56,527 nt of DNA, from the NCBI GenBank assembly GCA_020436935.1, contig JAGQWX010000032.1, positions 1-56,527 on the forward strand. Direction: 5' to 3'. Under the pieces are notes generated by a model, which was not told the DNA's origin, ran no database searches, and worked only from the letters and a program-made list of their open reading frames with translations. This document shows, piece after piece, positions 1-10,411 of the stretch (its first letter is position 1; the number at the start of each line of letters is the position of its first letter). This DNA is from Saprospiraceae bacterium (lineage in GTDB: Bacteria > Bacteroidota > Bacteroidia > Chitinophagales > Saprospiraceae). A program made the position numbers and the translations under genes.

Positions 1-1290
1 AGTTACCAACATTTTTTGGCCATTTTAATGTCAACCTATATCATGAGACCACATTGGGTATTTGGTATTAGATTCGATATTTTTTAGGCTTGTAGTATAT
101 TTACCTCTATCTGCGAAAATCTGCGAGAATATCTGCGCATATCTGCGGGAAATAGAACCCGAAGCCGGAGGTGGTCTTTAGTCTTTGGCTATAAATGATG
201 CCTATTTACAAAAACCTTTACTAAATCCTTTAACTTTTAACCTTTAACAAACAACCCCATTTCTCTCGCAATGGCGCAAAGAGGTGGTGAAGATTGAGAG
301 CGCAAAGAATTCAACAATCATCAATTACTGTCAGGGAAAATCTGCGGGCATATCTGCGTTTATCTGCGGGAAAAAGAAACAGATGATGGGTTTTGGTCTT
401 TGGTTTTTTTGGAAGTTAGCGTTTTAGCAATTTGGGGAAGTTTTGGGCAGGTTCCCTTTAGGGCCAGGGTAGCGGGCGGCAGGAATTGGGTAAAGTCTTT
501 GGTCTTTGGTCTTTAGGTGTTGGTCTTTGGTGATCATGATGCCTTATCACAAAAACCTTCTCCAACACAGCCTTTAACTTTTAACCTTTAACAAATAACC
601 CCAATTCTCTCGCAATGGCGCAAAGAGGTGGTGAAGATTGAGAGTGCAAAGAATTCAACAATCATCAGTTACTATCTGCGGGCATATCTGCGTTTATCTG
701 AGGGAAAAAGAAGCAGCCGCTAGGTTTTGGTCTTTGGTTTTTTTGGAAGTTAGCGTTTTAGCAATTTGGGGAAGTTTTGGGCAGGTTCCCTTTAGGGCCA
801 GGGTAGCGGGCGGCAGGAATTGGGTAAAGTCTTTGGTCTTTAGGTGTTGGTCTTTGGTGATCATGATGCCTTATCACAAAAACCTTCTCCAACACAGCCT
901 TTAACTTTTAACCTTTAACAAACAACCCCATTTCTCTCGCAATGGCGCAAAGAGGTGGTGAAGATTGAGAACGCAAAGAATTCAACAATCATCAGTTACT
1001 ATCTGCGAAAATCTGAGGGCACATCTGCGTTTATCAGCGGGAAAAAGAATCCGAAGCCGGGGTTGGTCTTTGGGTGTTAGTCTTTAGTCTTTGGTGATTA
1101 ATGATAATTAATGACAAAAACCTTCTCCAAGAGCCTTCAACTTTTAACCTTTAACAAATAACCCCATTTCTTTCGCAATGGCGCAAAGAGGTCGTGAAGA
1201 TTGAGAGTGCAAAGAATTCAACAATCATCAGTTACTATCTGCGAAAATCAGCGAGATTATCTGCGTTTATCTGCGGGAAAAAGAATCCAT
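1..1290. repeat. Leader of about four long decayed tandem repeat units
   Basis: This stretch has no convincing gene. A core that starts TTCTCTCGCAATGGCGCAAA recurs at 261, 605, 932 and 1168 (the last with one change), so the unit is 236-344 bp long. Each unit combines the same words: a run built on CTTTAACTTTTAACC, the TCTCGCAA..GCGCAAAG core, several ATCTGCG words (for example 112-150 and 675-700), and TTTGGTCTTT words. The units differ by small gaps and changes. Versions of the same core return at 19820, 24690 and 24995, so this is a dispersed family. The open frame at 638-904 lies wholly inside the repeats and is not counted as a gene. Confidence 0.8.
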
Positions 1291-1304
1291 GTGCAGAAAG
1301 CCGA

Positions 1305-1320
1305 TGGCTCAAAAGAGCCA
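1305..1320. other. Short perfect hairpin
   Basis: TGGCTC, AAAA and GAGCCA form a 6-bp stem with a 4-nt loop. No T-run follows on either strand, so it is not a clear intrinsic terminator. It lies between the repeat leader and the gene at 1531. The rest of 1321-1530 holds AGCTAATAGCTAA-type words and nothing else recognised. Confidence 0.4.
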
Positions 1321-1530
1321 ATGCAGGCCTTATCTAAAAATGACGCAAAAAAAGCTAATAGCTAAGAGCTAAAAGCTAACTGCCAAACTCTTCCTACTTT
1401 AACACATATCCCCTCACACTTTAAAGAAATTAGGGGTTTTTCCTGAATGTGGCTCTCCATTCATTTCTCAATTTTGCTGCACAAAGAAAAGTTTGCCATC
1501 TCGCCCATTCCAATACATTAACCCAGCACT

Positions 1531-3939
1531 ATGAATACACTTCAACCTTTAAAATTTCTGACAATTTTTTCCTGCCTGCTTTTCCTGTCTCAAGACCTAT
1601 CCGCCCAATTTACGGAACCGGCACCACAGCTGGTCTTGCGCAGAGACGATCATGTAGCGACACTGGAAATGGATTATGACCCCAATTCCGGCTGGGGAGG
1701 CAATATGTGGAACATTGGCAGTGACGGCACCGACGCACTTGGGTACCGGATACAATGGTGGCCCGATGCCGCAGACATTGGTCTGATCAATTTTGAAATG
1801 GGATGTGCCTCAGAGAACTCAGCTGGAACAATGATGATGGCAAGTGAGAACAATCCATATCAAATGGTTAGCGCCAATAAGATGGTCCAGATACAGCCCA
1901 TTGCCAACAATGTAAGGTATCATGTTAAAGTAGAAAAGCTCAATGGATTTGGTCAGGTGTGCAGCCCGGCAACAACACTGGAGTTTATGGGTGGCGACGG
2001 CACAAGAGTCAATCAACTCAGGACCAGTTTGACGTTTTTCGATGACTTTAATTTGCCTATGGGACCCAACAACGAAAAGAAATGGAACAATGCCCAAACC
2101 CCGCAGACCGATCCCCGATTCAACCTGTTTTTCATCAACGGGCAATGCCATACCCACAGCCTCAATGGAACCAGAAACGACGGTGCCGGAGACAAATCGC
2201 AGACAGCCCAACGTGCGAGGAAGCCAATTTTGATCGAAGCAACGACACGGAGAAGAATCGTATTTGACATGGACGGCATTTTTAGCGGCAGGAGCGTTTG
2301 GTACCTCGATTTCAACCCTGTGAACACTGACCTAACGGGCCACATGAGTTTTTTTGATTTTGACGGCGACGAGGGGCTACCTGCAGACGTTTGCCGGCTC
2401 AAAGCAACAGGACACGGCATTTCTGTCAATCTCATCGACGCTGGTGGTGCTTCCTATAAAGTTGCTGAAGCCGATTTATCACAATTTGGCAAAGCCATGA
2501 TGCCCAATGTTCGCCGGAGCTTTGATGTAAGGCTGGCGGCTGACGGCATACAGATATTTGTAGATGGTGTCGAAGTCATCGATCAGGCATTTGCTCCCGG
2601 GGCATTTAAACCGGGTATATATCATGCTTTGTGGTCGGTTATTGGATACAATACTTCGAAAGATGACGTGCCTTTTTTCCTCTCCCACTGGGACAACTTT
2701 GGATTTGACGGACCAGATCTTGAGGCATACCACATCCACAACTATGTCACACAAACAGAAGGCAGCGACCTCCAGAAAACATATAGAGAATGGAATGGCA
2801 ATGCCATGCCTGCAAATTTTGAAATCCACATCCCAGATGACATCCGCCCCCTTGCAGATGGGGTAAAAAATGACGTCTATCTGGTGTGGACTTATCTGAA
2901 AAATGACTACAGTAGTTTTAACATTCAGTCCATCGACTCTTTTACGGTCAATGACAGAAAATTCCCAATGCCTCAGGGAGGCAACAACACCAATCCCAAC
3001 AAACCGGGACTTGTAGATTATTCAGGATCTGCACTTTCCAATAGAATAAAAATAGATCAGGTGATGAAAAACGGACCGTCTCTGATTGTACCCGGCATGA
3101 ATCAGATATCGTTTGTCGGCAGCAATACAGGCATAGTCAACGTCCACCTTGAAGTTTTTTGCCCTGCATCATCTCCCGAACCTGCATACACCCCACCCTC
3201 TTCCATCCATCATTTTGTCCATCACGGCGACCTGCCTAAAACCGGACCTTCAGCGAGGATCTCCTTCATCGACGATAGAGAGTTTTCGCATGAAGAAAAT
3301 GACCAATTCGTCCTCTCCGGTACGCTTTCCGACACTGTACCGGTAGAGGTCGTCATTGGCAATTTTGCCTGGGCCAACTGGGCTCCGCAATGGTTAAATC
3401 AACCCAGCCTTAGCGCAGAATACTGGACGGCAGGAAGTACCCGCGGCATTGAGCGTGTGGAATTGTACCTCCGAAAAAAAGGGATTACCGGTAAAGGACT
3501 TTTGGTCAATACCCTGCAAACGAATGAGGATGCACCCGCACCCCAACTCAGGTATACCTTTTTGATGGACACCAAAAAAGTGCCGGACGGAAACTACGAA
3601 CTCTTTGTACAAGCCATCACCCCCGATGGCACACTCAGTCATCCTGCATATGGTGGTTTTGGCTTCAGGTTTGACCTGGCTGAACTTTCCGGAGCCTATA
3701 CCGGCATTGAAGTCAACATCAACAACGGCATCGTTCCAAGCTATAGGTTCAATGGACTTTCCGGTAACAATTGGACTACCTCAGGCAGTTGGGAAAATGG
3801 TCTCGTACCACCACAAGGATATAATGGAGAAATATACATTGATGCAGATTGTATAATACCTTCCGGCGTTGGTTTCAGTCTTGGTCCTACAGGAAGTTTG
3901 GTCATCAATGCCTCCAAAACATTGAGGATTATGGAATGA
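1531..3939 (+). CDS. Large secreted protein with possible concanavalin-like region
   Basis: An 802-aa protein with a clear signal peptide (about residues 1-26, ending LSAQ), so it is exported. I do not recognise a named family for the whole chain. Residues about 165-400 (from FFDDFNLPMGPNN to WDNFGFDGPD) read like a concanavalin/LamG-type beta sandwich, with the phrase 'DGIQIFVDGVEVI' typical of such folds. The last 65 residues start with a NNWTTSGSWENGLVPP phrase often seen in Bacteroidota surface proteins and end in a short beta-rich tail (IYIDADCIIPSG..). The ends of the two beta-helix proteins in this window look similar. No Por-secretion tail is seen. The start was chosen because it puts the signal peptide at the N-terminus. 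It is a single gene, convergent with the regulator at 3994. Confidence 0.8.
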   Translation: MNTLQPLKFLTIFSCLLFLSQDLSAQFTEPAPQLVLRRDDHVATLEMDYDPNSGWGGNMWNIGSDGTDALGYRIQWWPDAADIGLINFEMGCASENSAGTMMMASENNPYQMVSANKMVQIQPIANNVRYHVKVEKLNGFGQVCSPATTLEFMGGDGTRVNQLRTSLTFFDDFNLPMGPNNEKKWNNAQTPQTDPRFNLFFINGQCHTHSLNGTRNDGAGDKSQTAQRARKPILIEATTRRRIVFDMDGIFSGRSVWYLDFNPVNTDLTGHMSFFDFDGDEGLPADVCRLKATGHGISVNLIDAGGASYKVAEADLSQFGKAMMPNVRRSFDVRLAADGIQIFVDGVEVIDQAFAPGAFKPGIYHALWSVIGYNTSKDDVPFFLSHWDNFGFDGPDLEAYHIHNYVTQTEGSDLQKTYREWNGNAMPANFEIHIPDDIRPLADGVKNDVYLVWTYLKNDYSSFNIQSIDSFTVNDRKFPMPQGGNNTNPNKPGLVDYSGSALSNRIKIDQVMKNGPSLIVPGMNQISFVGSNTGIVNVHLEVFCPASSPEPAYTPPSSIHHFVHHGDLPKTGPSARISFIDDREFSHEENDQFVLSGTLSDTVPVEVVIGNFAWANWAPQWLNQPSLSAEYWTAGSTRGIERVELYLRKKGITGKGLLVNTLQTNEDAPAPQLRYTFLMDTKKVPDGNYELFVQAITPDGTLSHPAYGGFGFRFDLAELSGAYTGIEVNINNGIVPSYRFNGLSGNNWTTSGSWENGLVPPQGYNGEIYIDADCIIPSGVGFSLGPTGSLVINASKTLRIME

Positions 3940-3993
3940 TTTGGTATTAAAGTAAATACTTAATCCTGGTTTCGAAACCAAAATACCTTCAAA

Positions 3994-4608
3994 TCATAAG
4001 ATCTTACCCAGACTGATCAGCAACTCAGACCGGGTATGTACTTCCATCTTCTCATAGATGTTTTTGATGTGAAATTTTACCGTATTGATGGACATTTCCT
4101 CAGCTAAAGCGATCTGCTGATTGAGCTTGCCATCGAGTACGTGCATCAAAACATCCCATTCTCTTTCGGTGATCTTCTGGCGCAACTGATCATTGAGTTT
4201 CTCCAGACCCAATTTTTGAGTGGCTTTGAAAGGCGAACTATTGGCCAGGCTAAGCGTGATGGATGACAACAACTGTTGGCGTATGAAGGGCTTGACAATA
4301 TAGGCTGCGGGCCTGGTACCTGCTACCTTGTTCAGAGTAGTTTTATCAGAATAGGACGTAAGATAAATGTAAGGAATATTGAGTTTTTTGATTTGAATGA
4401 ATTCAGCGATATCTACACCGGAGAGTTCATCTTCGAGATTAACATCCAGCAACAAAAGGTCAGGAGGAGATTTTTGAATACCAATGAGGGCACTTCCTGC
4501 ATTGAAATAGACACCTGATATGGTATAGCCTTCTTCTTCCAGTATTTCACGAATGTCCTCGGCGATGATGGCTTCATCTTCAACGATGACTATAGAAATG
4601 TCGTTCAT
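3994..4608 (-). CDS. LuxR/NarL-type response regulator
   Basis: A 204-aa two-component response regulator. Residues 1-120 form a receiver domain with acidic pocket E10/D11/E12, phospho-acceptor D55 (LLLLDVNL), switch T84 and K106 (VKPF). Residues about 140-204 form a GerE/LuxR-type helix-turn-helix (EREWDVLMHVLDGKLNQQIA then NTVKFHIKNIYEKM). The gene starts inside the last codons of the kinase gene: the start overlaps its stop by 4 nt (ATGA). The pair is therefore almost certainly co-transcribed and translationally coupled. The target genes are not visible from the sequence. Confidence 0.95.
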   Translation of the reverse strand: MNDISIVIVEDEAIIAEDIREILEEEGYTISGVYFNAGSALIGIQKSPPDLLLLDVNLEDELSGVDIAEFIQIKKLNIPYIYLTSYSDKTTLNKVAGTRPAAYIVKPFIRQQLLSSITLSLANSSPFKATQKLGLEKLNDQLRQKITEREWDVLMHVLDGKLNQQIALAEEMSINTVKFHIKNIYEKMEVHTRSELLISLGKIL

Positions 4609-6023
4609 ATTGCCAGTTTGAAATTTTTGATCAGCATCTCAATTGAGGCGCCATTGTCGTTGCTGACATTCAAATCTGCATCCAGTTTTTTGGAGAGGGC
4701 TCTTATGAGTTTCATGCCAAAGCCGTCGCCTTCACCAATGGAAGGAAATCCTTTACCGTCATCTTTTAACTTGAGGAGTAAGTCGCCGTCTTTTTGTTTG
4801 AGCGTCATTTCAATCTTGCCCTTTTGGTTTTCTTCAAAGGCATATTTCAGCGCATTGGCGATGAGTTCATTGATGATAAGTCCAAGGGGAACAAGAGTGG
4901 CCACATCCAGGGCAATGGGGTCAATGTCGAGGGAAAGTTCAATGTTTTCGGGTTTGATGCCGTAGGTAGCGAGCAGTCTTTGCGTCAATTGTTGCACATA
5001 GTCCTGTACATCCATGCCTGAACTGACTTTGTCTTTGTAAAGATTTTGATGGATGAGGGCCATGGACAAGACCCTGCTTTGGCCTTCTGACAAGGCAAGC
5101 GAGGCTTTTTCGTCATTGACAGTTCTGGATTGAAGACTGAGCAGGCTGGAAATGAGCTGGAGGTTGTTTTTTACGCGGTGGTGGATTTCCTGGATGAGGA
5201 GGTCTTTTTCTTTGAGATTCTCAGAGACGATGGAGTTCATCTCCTTCAGCCGTTTGTTGGATCTCGTCCTGCTGATAAGAAAAGCCATGCTCGTAGCGAA
5301 AAGCAGTGATATCAGGCCGATCACAATGCGGAGGTTTTGTTTTTGCTTGCGCGCATTGTTGGCCTGTACCTGGATCAAACGGTTCTGTAAGGACAGCTTT
5401 TCAATTTCTGCGGCATGGGCTTCATCATCAAATATTCTGTCTAAATCATCGAGTGTTCTGGATGTATTCTGTAACCTGGCCAGGAGTTCAGCCCGTTCGT
5501 CAGCTGATCGTGCCTTTTGATTTTCGCCCATGGCTTCATAAATCATGGATTTGAAATTGTAGGTTTTCCAATTGCGAAAAGGACTCATCCTATCGCGCAC
5601 CTCTTCGGCTTTGTTAATCCACTCCAATGCCCTGGGATAATCCTTCATAAAGTAATGGTATTGAGCCCACAAAGCGTAGTACTCATCGGCATATGCGGCA
5701 GAATCATTGGACATAATATAGGGCTCAGCTTTTTTGAGTTCACTCAAAAATGTTTTCACATTGAGTTTTTGTCTTGCCATTCTTGCCTGCTCAATATGGA
5801 TGATGGTCGATAAATCAGACATTTGCAAGGAGTCAGATAGTCTCAGAGCGGCTTCGAAATGGTTCAGTCCATCCTTTTCAGATCTGGCCTGAGCGGTAAG
5901 CCCATCCCTGATCAACGACATGATGTCCTTTCTTACAGATAAACTGTCAGCAGACTTTGCTTCAGTTAAACGCAAAGCAAGAAGACATAGCAACAAGAAT
6001 ATCCATTTAAGAATTTTATTCAT
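4605..6023 (-). CDS. Membrane sensor histidine kinase, HisKA_2 type
   Basis: A 472-aa kinase with signal peptide (1-23), an alpha-helical sensor region rich in TPR-like helices (about 30-220), one membrane helix (about 228-248, VIGLISLLFATSMAFLI), a short coiled coil, a HisKA_2 dimerisation domain with the phospho-acceptor in EIHHRVKNNLQLISSLL (about residue 282), and a HATPase_c domain with an N-box (INELIANALKYAF) and DDGKGF. HisKA_2 kinases usually pair with receiver proteins such as the one encoded next. The sensor domain is probably periplasmic. The signal is unknown. Confidence 0.95.
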   Translation of the reverse strand: MNKILKWIFLLLCLLALRLTEAKSADSLSVRKDIMSLIRDGLTAQARSEKDGLNHFEAALRLSDSLQMSDLSTIIHIEQARMARQKLNVKTFLSELKKAEPYIMSNDSAAYADEYYALWAQYHYFMKDYPRALEWINKAEEVRDRMSPFRNWKTYNFKSMIYEAMGENQKARSADERAELLARLQNTSRTLDDLDRIFDDEAHAAEIEKLSLQNRLIQVQANNARKQKQNLRIVIGLISLLFATSMAFLISRTRSNKRLKEMNSIVSENLKEKDLLIQEIHHRVKNNLQLISSLLSLQSRTVNDEKASLALSEGQSRVLSMALIHQNLYKDKVSSGMDVQDYVQQLTQRLLATYGIKPENIELSLDIDPIALDVATLVPLGLIINELIANALKYAFEENQKGKIEMTLKQKDGDLLLKLKDDGKGFPSIGEGDGFGMKLIRALSKKLDADLNVSNDNGASIEMLIKNFKLAI

Positions 6024-6233
6024 TCATCATTTAGTTACTTGTCGATTAATTGGAATGATCTTGACAAACAACTACAATTTTACACAATCTCACTGATTTG
6101 ATAACTACCTCTGGGGGTAGGCTTGAACAATTATAGTATGAGAGCATATTTGTTTCAATACTGTCAATATATCAGTGCAGTCATTTGTAGCTGCTCATAC
6201 CCCCACCGTCTGTATTCTTAGCGTTGCTGTCGA

Positions 6234-9200
6234 TTACTTCAACTTTTCGCCGAACCTTTCGAAATATTTTTGTATCATATATCGCGAGTCTGTGAACCCA
6301 ACCAATGATCCAAGTTCATTTATACTAAGTCCAGGTCTCTCATATTTCAGTCTCCTCAAAGTTTCCATTTGGAGCTCATTTACGTATTCCTTAGGGCTTA
6401 GCCCAATATTTGACTTCAGAAAACGCAATAAGGTTTTCTGATTGATACTTAATTGTTCGGCTATGCTTAGCACACTGAAAGTCGGTTTTCCCATATCGCG
6501 TAATATGATGGCATTGATTTGATTCAGTCTGTCATCATTATTCATATTTGGATGATCACTTTCTGCCAGTACAATTTCATTGTTTTCTTTTCGAACCAAA
6601 CTTCGCTCCAATAAACGCTGCATTCTGACAATGAGCTCAATATAAGAAAATGGTTTGGTTAGATAATCATCAACACCCGCACGAAAAGCTTCGGCTTTGA
6701 TGGCTTCATTCCTCCTTGCTGACAAGAAAATAAAAGGAATATTGTGAAACCTCTCTGACTGTCTTGTTTTGGTAAGCAGGGTTAGGCCGTCCATTTTGGG
6801 CATCATAATATCTGAAATAATAAGGTCAAAAGCATTTTGATATATTTTCTCCCAGGCATCCAATCCATTTTCTGCGAGCTCAATATGACATGATGTGGAA
6901 AGCAAACTCCCAATGTAATTCCTCAGCTCTTCATGATCATCTACTATGAGAATGCTTGGTTTTTTGCCTTTCATGATCAAGTCAGGAAGTTTATTTACCT
7001 GCTCTGTCGTCATGGACAAATTTGCTTCTTGCCATTCAATCATTTTCACAGGCAATTCCAGCAGAAATTTACTTCCGTGACCAGGTTCACTTTCCAGTTT
7101 TATTTGCCCATTTAACAATTGGACAATTTCCTTTACCAAGGCAAGACCTATGCCCGCTCCAGGATTAGTGTCAGACTTATCATTCTGGACCTGGTAATAT
7201 TTCTCAAAGATTTTAGCTTGATCTTCAAATGGAATACCAGGGCCGTCATCTGAAACCTCAATGCTCAATGAATCATGTGCTAATTTGAGGTCAATTTCCA
7301 CCTTTTGTCCGGAAGTGTTGTACTTCAACGCATTGGCCAGGAGATTCTGGACGACTTTGCCCAAGCGCTTATTATCCATCCAAAAAAGTTGGTCAGTTTT
7401 GCCGCTAACATTGCTTTGCAAAAGCAAGCCAGTTTGAACAGCCACAGGTTCGAATATTTTAACTTCCTGATTCACAAGAAAATCAAGTGAACACGGACTC
7501 AAGTCGGGGCTTTCTTTTTTATTTTCCAGCCGGGTTAATTCCAGCAGCTCCTGCACGCGCTCTGTGAGAATATTTGTATTTCTTTTTGCAATGTTGAGCA
7601 GTTTTAATTGATCCGGTTGATAGTTTTCAAATGTCAAAAGTTGATCTATAGGACCATTTACCAGGGTAAGTGGCGTCTTTATTTCATGGGAAATATTGGT
7701 ATAAAACTTATCCTTATTGTCATTAAGCTCCTGGAGTGTTTTTGCTTGTTGCTTTATGGTCTCTCGTTCAGTTTGCAGCTCCGCAGTTCTCAAAGTTACT
7801 TCCCTGTCAAGCCTGGTTTTTTCTGTATTCAGTCTTCTTATCCAAAAGAAAGCAATCATACCTATAATGAACAAAATCAAGCCTCTGAACCACCATGCAT
7901 CGTAAAAGTAACCATTTGCATGAATGTGAATCTTCCTTATGTGTGAATTGATGCCACTGCTCAAATCGCGATTTCTTACCCACAACTCATAATCACCGGC
8001 TGCCAGATTGGAAAAAGAAAGTTGCATGTTTTGGCCATTGCTAATCCAGGTCTCTTCAGAATTATCTTCTGCCTCCTGTTTTAGTTGGTATTCGAGGATC
8101 AGGTTTTTGTTTTCGGACTTCAAACCCTGACTGAAATTCAAAGTAAATCCTGAATGATACGCATCTATTACCAATTTTACGTCTTCAGTTCCAAACAAAT
8201 ATATGATAGTGTCTTTTCCAGAATGGCTGTTGTATTGTCTGACCGAAGTAAATTGTATGGGTGTTATGGGATCAGACAAAACAAGGCTTTTCAGATCAAT
8301 TGCCAACAATTTTTGAAGTGAGCCAAGATATAAGATAGCATTGGCCTTGCTGAAGAAATTGCTATGACGGTTAAATTCGGTATTTTCTAAAGTCTCATCT
8401 TTAGCAAAAAACAATTTTTCAGCATTTAAATCAAATGCATAAAGTCCGCTGAAAGTAGCAATCCACAATTTATTCTCTGCCAGGGTGAGGCTTGCGATGG
8501 GCCTGCCCAAAGTTGCTATTTTTGAGACCTGATCATTGGATTTGTCTATCTTCCAAACTCCTCCTTTTCCATCCCCGACATATAAGTGTTTGTCATCTGA
8601 GTTCAAACAATTTGCTGCTCCTTCAAGGGCGAAACTTTTGACCTCTTCTCCATTTATAGTCAATAAAGAAAGGCCACCTCCATGTACCAGATAAAATTTG
8701 TTTTCATCCTGCTTGACCAGTTGTTGAATTTTATGCAAGCCGTGAAATCGAATGGTATCCACTTGGTTACGGTCAATATTTACACGCAACAGAAAATCAT
8801 CTCTTCCGTAGACGTAAATAGAATCATTAAACCTGAGCAAATCTTCAGGAACTAAAGCAAAATTTATTTTATTTTTTATCCCTTGTTTATTGACATATAA
8901 AACGCGGTCATTGTTGTAAATCAGCTCCTGGCCTGTTTGATGGTAATTTCTGCCAAAGCTTACTTCCCGGTTGATGGTTTTCATCTCACCGGATTCATAA
9001 TTCAGGGCGTAAACACCTTTCAATTCCGTTTCAACCTGCAAGTGATTTTCCACATGTCTTAGCTTGCGGATGGAAATGCCTTCAAGGTATGTTTGTACTG
9101 CTTTGTTTATGACTTTTACTTCCAGCAAGCCCAGATCAGAAAGGAGAAAAAACCTGTCTGTATAATCAGAACTTGCTATAGCGTCGTAAGTGGAAAAGGC

Positions 9201-10127
9201 CCTCAATAAGTCCGTATAGGGTATCAGTTTTGTATTTCCTTTTTTTAGAAGACCCAAGTATTTTATGTCATAGAGGTTGGAGTTGAATAGGATAAGGTTT
9301 CCTTGCTCATCCTGGTATTTATTATTATATAAAGGAACAATACTTTTTTCGCAGCTTCTACCTGCTTTTGGAAATTCAGAGAGATTGATGACTTCTCCTT
9401 TTGCATTATAAAAATACATGTTCCCTTTGCTGTCGTATCTGAACCAATGTGGATTCATTAATGGACTATCGTATAGGATACTATCGACAAAGTTGCCATC
9501 TTCATTAAGCGCAAATAAGCCATTTTCCGTGTCTAACCAAATCCTGTCGCCAACTTCATAAAGGCCTGCATAAATAAGCTCCTCTTTGACCTCATTCATT
9601 TTAGTCAATAAATGCTGCCATTTAAACAGATATTTCACCCCCTCGAATTCACCGATAAAAAACCTCCTGCCCTTAATGCTTACAACATCAGATAAGAGAG
9701 CAAGCTGTTTCCCCTGGTATTGGATTTCCTGACTTTTACCGCTGAAAGGTTCAAAAATGACGATGGGTGAAGGTGGTAAATAAAATGCAAGCTGTTGCGG
9801 GGATAAAAATTCAAACCGATGCAGTGGGTCAAACTCTTTCCATAAAATGTTTTCAGTCAATGGAAAGTTGGCAAATTTTTGTCCGTCATAGCGCAAAAGC
9901 ACACGTTCATTTTTTCCGGTTTTTGGGTCTTTTATTTCCTTCATTCCATATAGCCAGAGATTGCCCAGGCTATCCAATTGAGCTCGCTGCAAAACGTAAG
10001 AAGGGTCTAGTTTTAGCTCCGGAAATGTTTTGATATCGAATGTAGGCTCATTTCCCTGAGCTTGGGAAAGCATACAAAAGCCAAGAAAGGTAAGGCTAAG
10101 CAGTATTATTCTGTGGATATCGGCCAT
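6234..10127 (-). CDS. Hybrid two-component system sensor/regulator (HTCS)
   Basis: A 1297-aa one-protein signalling chain. In order: signal peptide (1-23); a long beta-propeller-like sensor (about 30-650, many short repeats of the kind 'xLWxDTxxGL'); a Y_Y_Y domain (about 660-740, ending in GDYELWVRNRD); a membrane helix (about 744-764); HisKA with H in NISHEIKTPLTLV (about 812); HATPase_c (NLLANALKYN, DDGPGIP, GAGIGLALVKEI); receiver with phospho-Asp in ISDIMMPKMDG (about 1105); AraC-type HTH at the C-terminus (about 1205-1297). All catalytic residues look intact. In Bacteroidota such proteins usually sense extracellular glycans and control a neighbouring uptake locus. No SusC/SusD pair is visible here, and the nearest secreted genes are the beta-helix proteins upstream. 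Confidence 0.95.
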   Translation of the reverse strand: MADIHRIILLSLTFLGFCMLSQAQGNEPTFDIKTFPELKLDPSYVLQRAQLDSLGNLWLYGMKEIKDPKTGKNERVLLRYDGQKFANFPLTENILWKEFDPLHRFEFLSPQQLAFYLPPSPIVIFEPFSGKSQEIQYQGKQLALLSDVVSIKGRRFFIGEFEGVKYLFKWQHLLTKMNEVKEELIYAGLYEVGDRIWLDTENGLFALNEDGNFVDSILYDSPLMNPHWFRYDSKGNMYFYNAKGEVINLSEFPKAGRSCEKSIVPLYNNKYQDEQGNLILFNSNLYDIKYLGLLKKGNTKLIPYTDLLRAFSTYDAIASSDYTDRFFLLSDLGLLEVKVINKAVQTYLEGISIRKLRHVENHLQVETELKGVYALNYESGEMKTINREVSFGRNYHQTGQELIYNNDRVLYVNKQGIKNKINFALVPEDLLRFNDSIYVYGRDDFLLRVNIDRNQVDTIRFHGLHKIQQLVKQDENKFYLVHGGGLSLLTINGEEVKSFALEGAANCLNSDDKHLYVGDGKGGVWKIDKSNDQVSKIATLGRPIASLTLAENKLWIATFSGLYAFDLNAEKLFFAKDETLENTEFNRHSNFFSKANAILYLGSLQKLLAIDLKSLVLSDPITPIQFTSVRQYNSHSGKDTIIYLFGTEDVKLVIDAYHSGFTLNFSQGLKSENKNLILEYQLKQEAEDNSEETWISNGQNMQLSFSNLAAGDYELWVRNRDLSSGINSHIRKIHIHANGYFYDAWWFRGLILFIIGMIAFFWIRRLNTEKTRLDREVTLRTAELQTERETIKQQAKTLQELNDNKDKFYTNISHEIKTPLTLVNGPIDQLLTFENYQPDQLKLLNIAKRNTNILTERVQELLELTRLENKKESPDLSPCSLDFLVNQEVKIFEPVAVQTGLLLQSNVSGKTDQLFWMDNKRLGKVVQNLLANALKYNTSGQKVEIDLKLAHDSLSIEVSDDGPGIPFEDQAKIFEKYYQVQNDKSDTNPGAGIGLALVKEIVQLLNGQIKLESEPGHGSKFLLELPVKMIEWQEANLSMTTEQVNKLPDLIMKGKKPSILIVDDHEELRNYIGSLLSTSCHIELAENGLDAWEKIYQNAFDLIISDIMMPKMDGLTLLTKTRQSERFHNIPFIFLSARRNEAIKAEAFRAGVDDYLTKPFSYIELIVRMQRLLERSLVRKENNEIVLAESDHPNMNNDDRLNQINAIILRDMGKPTFSVLSIAEQLSINQKTLLRFLKSNIGLSPKEYVNELQMETLRRLKYERPGLSINELGSLVGFTDSRYMIQKYFERFGEKLK

Positions 10128-10411
10128 AGGCCATAAAAGTATTGGATCTTGCAGACTTGTACAAGCGTAGTGAGTACACGCCTGCGGCGTTAATGAGTAG
10201 TCAGTAGTGTGTAGTGAGTGAAAATTACGCCTGCGGCGTTAGTGAGTGGTGAGTGCGCACCTAAGATGTTAATGAATGGTGAGTGAACTAAATCCGCATA
10301 CGGTCCTGATAAGTAGTAAGTACACACCACAGGTATAAGCACCTGACAATCACTGAGTACTCATAAAAAAAACTCACTACTCACTATTCACTACCCACTA
10401 TTCACTACCCA
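10128..10411. repeat. GTGAGTAGTGAGT-word repeats between HTCS and beta-helix gene
   Basis: The 284-nt gap is built from variants of CGCCTGCGGCGTTAATGAGT and of GTAGTGAGTG / CACTACTCACTATTCACTA. The same words fill the gap at 16640-16860. No gene is seen. The rightmost words end at the stop codon of the beta-helix gene. Confidence 0.7.

Noticed and set aside
638-904. 88-codon open frame on the plus strand
   Set aside because: It lies completely within the long tandem repeats; its sequence is only a reading of the repeat words.
1305-1320. Intrinsic terminator
   Set aside because: Six-bp stem without T-run and without a gene in front of it; kept only as a hairpin.
6104-6119. CTACC..GGTAG hairpin between the kinase gene and the HTCS stop
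   Set aside because: Only 5 bp, no T-run on the minus strand; not enough for a terminator of the HTCS gene.
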